Assembly (NCBI GenBank): GCA_900128565.1
Contig: LT636219.1
Coordinates: forward strand, 1-12,124
Length of the DNA: 12,124 nt
Direction of reading: 5' to 3'
DNA from: Stramenopiles sp. TOSAG23-6
Lineage: Eukaryota; Sar
The position numbers and the translations under genes are program-made. The notes below the pieces were generated by a model, which saw only the letters and a program-made list of their open reading frames with translations, ran no database searches and was not told the origin of the DNA. Below, piece after piece: positions 8,301 to 12,124 of this stretch (positions within the stretch are counted from its first letter, which is position 1; each line of letters begins with the position of its first letter).

Positions 8301-9679
8301 CTCTTTTAGCCGAAAACGCTGTGGGTAAAACAAATAAATCAGATGTAAAGAAGCCTGAAGATGCTACAAATATGGAAAGGGAACTCTTGAAAGGTGCTAA
8401 ATATATTGCAAAGGGAGCGTATTATGCATGCATAAAAGTTTCCCCAAAGCCTGATATGAAAGACTGTCTGAGTCCCGTCGAAGATGTTGCTTCGAAAAAA
8501 CTTATGACTAACAATCGTAAATGGATCCCAAGACGTGAAGCAAAACAATCAATTGTTAAAGACACGTTCAAAAATTGCATGAGCAGAAAAGGCGCTGCGA
8601 CAGCTTCAAGTGAACAACGACAAAAAGACTTAATTTTTTGTCAGGCGGAGATGGAAACAACTCGAGGCAGCCTCAAAGATTCAAAAGATCCAGAAGAGAC
8701 AAAAACCTCACCAAAGGCCCTTGTTTATCTCACATGGATGGATGAACTTAGACTTGCCAGAGAAGCATATATAAATTTGAAATCTGATGGGGATATAACT
8801 GGTACGGCTCTGGAAACGAAGTTGACAAATTTTATGGCTGATGGCAAGAAAAAGGCAGAAGAGCTTGGTGCTCAACCAGGTAAATTTGTTACAATGTTGC
8901 GAACTTTGGCAAAGGAAAGTCACATTGACATTTCTTCCAACTGTATAACGAGTCAAAATAAGTCAACAAAAGAAGAGTGCTTCAATTTGGGTAAAGCAGA
9001 ATTTGAGGCCATCTCCCCAGGTACATTAACTGAAGAACTCGAAAAGAAACTAAAAGACTTGGGAAACGCAAAGGCTGATGGCAGAACTATATCTCTTGAA
9101 ACTCCAGAGGAAATTGAAACAATAATATCAATGAGCACAAGTGAAGATAAGGCAAAAGCAAAAGTCGATGATATTAAAAGTGAAATTTCAAAAACTGTTG
9201 GAGGAAACCCTGCAGACTCTACATGCGAGACAGTGAAACATTCATCTGATACAAATAAATCGACGGTTATCTGCTATACAAAACTTACAGGTAAAACTGA
9301 GGATGAAGTTGACGAGCTCGCTATAAAAGTAAGTGATGCAATTAAAAAAAGTCGTCGTCGTAATTTATGGACAACAGATCGCCGTTTGACGGTTGCTGAT
9401 GTTTCATCTTGCGAATCATCTGCATCTTATAAGTTCTCCGCTGATAAAAAGATTTTAGACGATACAGATGAGTCTAAAACAAAATACTGGATTATTGGAG
9501 TCGTTGTTGGTGTGGTAATCGTTCTTGGTGCTATTGCTGCTTTCATTTTTTATAAAAAAAAGAATGGAGGCAAAAAGCGTAGGAAAACAGTCCCTCATAC
9601 TGATGTAGGGGCCACAAATGGGAACAATACTTCATCGCCTGATACCTTCACTACGCCTACGACAGTGGTTACGTTATGA
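5388..9679 (+). CDS. Large secreted type I membrane protein with cysteine-pair helical modules (four exons)
   Basis: Exons are 5388-6766, 6872-7517, 7617-7907 and 8000-9679. They total 3996 nt and encode 1331 aa. The ATG at 5388 starts a clear signal peptide (MRVSLVIVSCLIIMAHA). Next comes a highly charged K/D/E/A-rich coiled-coil-like segment (about 20-110). The ectodomain is a series of diverged helical modules of roughly 100 residues. Many hold a cysteine pair with 6-20 residues between, for example DCKKNGNDEKTC, ECMNEKIKTKKQC, ACMEAENNRANC, NCITSQNKSTKEEC. One membrane span (WIIGVVVGVVIVLGAIAAF, about 1269-1290) precedes a basic KKKNGGKKRRK anchor and a Ser/Thr-rich tail ending VVTL. Basic clusters ESRRRLKK and KSRRRNLW could be proprotein cleavage sites (speculative). 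I do not recognise the family; a cell-surface structural or adhesive role is a guess. All three introns are introner copies and the joined frame is exact. Confidence 0.82.
6767..6871 (+). mobile_element. Introner-like intron (copy C), 105 bp, divergent core
   Basis: It starts GTACGTTTTCTTCATGAA, almost the same as copy A, and ends TTTTTTCACAATATAT, close to copy B. The middle has drifted: there is no TACCTAAC, but TTTTTAACC lies in a similar place. Removal joins TCT CA to G CGA AAT TGT (S-Q-R-N-C), in frame. The first five downstream AG sites all fall in codon phase 1, whereas phase 2 is needed. Confidence 0.87.
7518..7616 (+). mobile_element. Introner-like intron (copy D), 99 bp
   Basis: It starts GTATCTTTTATTTTTTTCC, has TACGAAATTTTGTACCTAAC in the middle, and ends ATATTTTTCCAAAATATAT. 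Removal joins AGT CAT to CGT TTG (G-S-H-R-L-V) at codon phase 0 and links two open frames that otherwise stop inside the element. The 3' end is AT. Confidence 0.89.
7908..7999 (+). mobile_element. Introner-like intron (copy E), 92 bp
   Basis: It starts GTACGTTTTCAAAATTGAA, like copies A-C, and ends ATATTTTTACAAAATACAT, like copy F, so it looks intermediate between the two end types. The core is TACCAAATTTTGTACCTAAC. Removal joins ACT to GAA AGA ATG (D-D-D-T-E-R-M) at phase 0. An in-frame TGA inside the element would truncate the protein if it were retained. Confidence 0.89.
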
Positions 9680-9744
9680 AAAAATTATACATATTGTATA
9701 TTTAAATGTATATTAAAATTTGAAATTACATATGATGGATATTT
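9680..9744. other. Short gap between convergent genes
   Basis: Only 65 bases separate two convergent stop codons, so the 3' UTRs probably overlap or are very short. The gap holds an AT-rich imperfect palindromic stretch (tacatattgtatatttaaat); no canonical AATAAA is seen on the plus strand. Confidence 0.5.
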
Positions 9745-11080
9745 TTATGTAAAATCGTTTAATCCGAATACCTTGTTTACTTTTTCGTGTTCATCAAGTT
9801 CTGTATTTGCCGTGAGAAGCATTTTAGATATCTGCGTTGCTAAGTTGTGAATATGAGCTCCATGGTCTTCCAATGTTTTCTGTAGTTCTAATATTGCGCT
9901 ACGTGCAGCTTCAGATGCAACATGTTCTGTTTTTTCTAATGCTGCAGATTCTTTTAAAATCATTGCATCAATTTCAGAATCTGTGATACTCTTGTTGTTT
10001 CTTTCGATATCATCTTCATCTAATGGAACAATTTCACCAATTGCATTCACAATCACAGAAGCACCAACGTCTCTGTGTGTCGTCCCTAATTCTTTAATTT
10101 CTTGTGCTATAGCTGATGCCTTAGATTGCAGTAGTGCGTGATGTATTTTGTAAAAATATTTCAAAAAAAAATCGTTAGGTACAAAATTACGTACGAAAAA
10201 AAAATCGAATTTGAAAAAAAATAAAACATACATGCTCTTCAGCATCGAACGCCGCTTTAGTTGCATCATTTAAAGCATTCTTTTCATCTTGGAGTTTATC
10301 GACAAGATCTTCTACTTTATCCTCTAATTTTTCATCCAAGTTCTCACATTTTTTACGCGCAAGAACCACTTTTTGAAATTTTTCTTTTAAATTGGACATT
10401 TGGTTTTCATGTTTTTCATTCAATTTTTTAATTTCATCCTCCGCCTGCGCTGCGGTGACGTCACAAGTCGGGCACCTTTCGCTCCCTGGAAGACATGCGT
10501 CTTCACAACAATGACAACCTTTTGGTACTTGTTGAAGTTTCTTTGGGAAAAAACTTTCTGAGAATCGTTTCCCCCCGCCACAAGCACAGCAAGCATCTGC
10601 TGCGGTTTTCCCGTCTTTATTTATAAAGTCTAAATATTGCGCACAAGAGCGTGCTCGCGAATATGCTTTCTCTGCACTTGGATCTTCACGCATGACATTG
10701 TGTAGCGTTTTCAAGTTATCCAATGGAAAATAAAAATAACAACCTACTCCATCACTATCCCTCCAATTATTGAGGTTTCGACAAGAACCATCATATATTG
10801 GGTGTTGTTGAAGTTGCCGTAAGTGACCTTTTACAAATGGAATTTTTGACTTTAGACCTCCACCACAAGAGCAACAAGCCTGTTTCCCAGATGTACCATT
10901 AACCTGATAATCTTCGGCCTTGTCACACCTATCAGTAGAATATTCATGGCAGGGGAAACCTTCTTTATCACTCCAACCATGCTGATCAAAACATTCTTCT
11001 TTCAAGACGCTCCATTGATCTGCTAAACAAGTTCGCACTGAAACTTGAATTAAAACAATAACGATCAGTTGTTCGATCAT
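9745..11080 (-). CDS. Secreted CCxCGGG-module and coiled-coil protein (two exons)
   Basis: Exons are 11080-10232 and 10140-9745. Together they are 1245 nt and encode 414 aa. The ATG at 11080 begins a signal peptide (MIEQLIVIVLIQVSVRTCLA). Two cysteine modules follow at about residues 30-75 and 100-170. Each has C-x-n-W-x-D-x-(D/E)G-x2-C-x2-Y, a middle cysteine, and the ending ACCSCGGG or ACCACGGG. I recall such modules as common in stramenopile predicted proteins, without a known function. A third cysteine cluster lies near 189-206 (GCHCCEDAC...RCPTCD). A long charged coiled coil starts near 212 and continues across the intron through the C-terminus (for example KLEDKVEDLVDKLQDEKNAL). No membrane span is visible after the signal peptide, so it is probably secreted or extracellular-matrix material; oligomerisation through the coiled coil is inferred. 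Confidence 0.85.
10141..10231 (-). mobile_element. Introner-like intron (copy F), 91 bp
   Basis: On the minus strand it starts GTATGTTTTATTTTTTTTC, has TTTTGTACCTAACGA in the core, and ends ATATTTTTACAAAATACAT. Removal joins GAG CAT to CAC GCA CTA (E-E-H-H-A-L) at phase 0 and keeps the coiled coil continuous. CAT occurs directly before the element and as its last three bases. The first downstream AG (24 residue-coding bases in) would also keep frame here, so this copy alone does not exclude a canonical acceptor. Confidence 0.87.
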
Positions 11081-11350
11081 TTTTAAATTAAAAGCTTGAA
11101 TGACTTAACTTGACAAAGCAAATTTTCTTCTCTTGGCTTTTCCAACTAAGCAAGTGCCAATATAATAATAGGTAGCTTGTGTAAGTTGTAAGGATATAAA
11201 AAATTTAATTCCGTTGATGTGTATAAGTGTAACTGTGTGATTGTGTGTGTGGGTGGCTAAATATATCAAAGCAGGTTTGCGCATATTTCTGCAATCTTTC
11301 AACTTGTAAATATATTTTGGAAAAATAAAATTTGAAAATTGAATTTTTAT
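11081..11350. other. Intergenic region between two minus-strand genes
   Basis: About 270 bases lie upstream of the CCxCGGG gene and downstream of the RG-repeat gene. Near 11220-11260 there is a TG-rich low-complexity stretch (gattgtgtgtgtgggtgg). A decayed introner-like segment lies at 11306-11350. A 65-codon minus-strand open frame at 11302-11105 has low-complexity content and no recognisable domain; I do not call it a gene. Confidence 0.5.
11306..11350 (-). mobile_element. Decayed introner-like remnant
   Basis: On the minus strand this segment ends TATTTTTCCAAAATATAT, matching the 3' end of copy D, and begins with ATTCAATTTTCAAATTT, which resembles the 5' arm of copies E and G. The GTACCTAAC core is missing, as if deleted. 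It lies just after the stop codon of the RG-repeat gene, so it need not be spliced. Confidence 0.5.
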
Positions 11351-11353
11351 TCA
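11346..11353 (-). terminator. Candidate polyadenylation signal overlapping the stop codon
   Basis: The minus strand reads TGAATAAA, so the TGA stop of the RG-repeat gene overlaps an AATAAA hexamer. In AT-rich DNA this can be chance; whether this organism uses AATAAA is unknown. Confidence 0.35.
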
Positions 11354-12040
11354 CTTGAAAGTTTTACTACGGTCTCTAGGTATAGCCGTTGCATGAGGGC
11401 TCAATTTACGAGTTTTTCTTGAATCTTGTCTTTTACCTCTACCACGACCTCTACCTCTACCTCTACCACGACCTCTACCACGACCTCTACCAGTTTGCCT
11501 TAAGTAAGGATTATGAAGTGACCTATTCCGAAATTTAGCATTCATAGAGGCTTTCTTACTACTACCATTATAATCAAATGGGGTAATGACAGTATTGTCT
11601 TGAATGGGTGAATTTGTTTTTGTTTTTTTTGTTTTTTTTGTTTTATGTTTTGAAAATTTCTTTGACTTTTCAAATTTTTCAACTGAATTATTAGTATCAT
11701 CACCAGAACCTTCATTATTTGTGATATGATTTGTTTCAACTGAATTATTAGTATCATCACTAGAACCTTCATTATTTGTGACATGATTTGTTAATGAGGA
11801 AATACTACTCGATAAATCCAAGTCCCAATCATTATTTGGCAAACTGCCATTTTTTTTTGACTTTTTTGACTTTTTATTTGTACTTCTCAGTGTCAAATCT
11901 ATATTTCGTTTTTTCCCACGATTTCGTGTTCTATTCTTCAGCGTGACACCACGTTCATACATAGATTTAGGTAGAGAATGAACAGTATCTTCCTCTTCAT
12001 TCGGGTTAGAATTAGACATTTCAATTTTTTCAGGAGAAAC
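11351..12040 (-). CDS. Basic low-complexity protein with RG-dipeptide run (partial or complete)
   Basis: The open frame runs 229 codons from the introner end at 12040; the first ATG is at 12019 (222 aa). If that ATG is the start, the upstream intron lies in the 5' UTR; if not, an upstream exon lies beyond the window. The protein is hydrophilic. It has basic clusters (RNRGKKR, KKSKKSKK, KTKKTKKTKTN), a duplicated 19-residue acidic/Asn-rich unit, and nine consecutive Arg-Gly dipeptides followed by a basic C-terminus. RG/RGG tracts typically bind RNA and are targets of arginine methylation, so a nuclear or nucleolar RNA-associated role is plausible. No folded domain is recognised. Lysine clusters fit nuclear localisation. 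The gene name cannot be given. Confidence 0.65.
   Translation of the reverse strand, partial: VSPEKIEMSNSNPNEEEDTVHSLPKSMYERGVTLKNRTRNRGKKRNIDLTLRSTNKKSKKSKKNGSLPNNDWDLDLSSSISSLTNHVTNNEGSSDDTNNSVETNHITNNEGSGDDTNNSVEKFEKSKKFSKHKTKKTKKTKTNSPIQDNTVITPFDYNGSSKKASMNAKFRNRSLHNPYLRQTGRGRGRGRGRGRGRGRGRGKRQDSRKTRKLSPHATAIPRDRSKTFK
11435..11491 (-). repeat. RG-encoding hexanucleotide run
   Basis: Roughly nine units alternate AGAGGT and CGTGGT on the minus strand and encode (Arg-Gly)x9. Such runs can change length by slippage. Confidence 0.9.
11678..11791 (-). repeat. 57-bp in-frame tandem duplication in the RG-repeat gene
   Basis: Two adjacent 57-bp copies, about 11678-11734 and 11735-11791, encode consecutive 19-residue units of the type TNH(V/I)TNNEGS(S/G)DDTNNSVE. 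They differ at only a few bases. Confidence 0.9.
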
Positions 12041-12124
12041 ATGTATTTTGGAAAAATATTTCAAAAAACAATCGTTAGGTACAAAATTTCGTACGAAAAA
12101 AATAAATTCGAAATTGAAAAAAAA
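12041..12124 (-). mobile_element. Introner-like intron, 3' part (copy G)
   Basis: This is the 3' part of a copy whose 5' end lies beyond the right edge. On the minus strand it shows TTTCGTACGAAA (a perfect 12-bp palindrome), TTTTGTACCTAACGA and the end ATATTTTTCCAAAATACAT. It stops directly before GTT TCT CCT of the RG-repeat gene at codon phase 0. Confidence 0.78.

Noticed and set aside
3059-10231. Ordinary GT-AG introns with acceptors further downstream
   Set aside because: The first downstream AG is out of frame in five of six copies, and in the OCD-like gene downstream acceptors would delete conserved residues such as those in EPILFAEW. Copy F alone does not exclude it.
11105-11302. Minus-strand 65-codon open frame between genes 6 and 7
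   Set aside because: It contains a TG/CA low-complexity run and has no domain or clear start context.
1-12124. CRISPR array or tRNA-derived repeats
   Set aside because: The repeated elements are dispersed, variable, in sense orientation within genes and not separated by regular spacers; no tRNA-like A and B boxes were noticed.

Overview
The window is AT-rich nuclear DNA of a eukaryote, probably a protist. Seven protein genes sit on both strands at short spacing. They carry eukaryotic features: signal peptides, EGF modules, ankyrin repeats, coiled coils, one single-pass membrane protein and an RG-rich tail. A two-copy cysteine module ending in CCxCGGG is, to my knowledge, common in secreted proteins of stramenopile algae, so a heterokont alga is my best guess; the lineage is an inference. 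No rRNA, tRNA, CRISPR, operon or autonomous transposon is visible.

Layout: (1) 67-399 (+), C-terminal exon of an EGF-type membrane protein running in from the left. (2) 520-2460 (-), a tRNA(Ile)-lysidine synthetase (TilS) homologue with a duplicated 3' end. (3) 2755-4050 (-), a three-exon ornithine cyclodeaminase/mu-crystallin family protein. (4) 4327-5145 (+), an ankyrin-repeat protein. (5) 5388-9679 (+), a four-exon, 1331-residue secreted type I membrane protein built of diverged cysteine-pair helical modules. (6) 9745-11080 (-), a two-exon secreted CCxCGGG/coiled-coil protein. (7) 11351-12040 (-), the 3' part of a basic, RG-repeat protein running off the right edge.

The most striking content is a family of short repeated intervening sequences (91-105 bp). 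Six complete copies lie inside genes 3, 5 and 6, two edge copies abut genes 1 and 7, and one decayed copy lies at 11306-11350. Seven of the eight share a core ending in TACCTAAC, which resembles a branch point. Copies start GTACGTTTT or a variant and end AAAATACAT or a variant. Removing each complete copy at these ends restores one reading frame: 363, 1331 and 414 codons for genes 3, 5 and 6. In gene 3 it also restores the expected family sequence. The 3' end is AT, not AG, and the first downstream AG does not restore frame in five of six cases. These look like introner elements (transposon-derived introns) with non-canonical GT...AT ends whose termini can base-pair. All copies lie in the sense direction of their gene.

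Other local structure: two telomere-like TTAGGG patches at the 3' end of gene 3, one of them a 33-bp in-frame insertion bounded by 12-bp direct repeats; an in-frame 69-bp tandem duplication spanning the TilS stop codon; and in-frame tandem duplications of 45 bp in TilS and 57 bp in gene 7. The genes show no evident shared pathway. Genes 1, 5 and 6 are secreted or membrane proteins, while TilS and the OCD-like protein are metabolic or RNA-modification enzymes.
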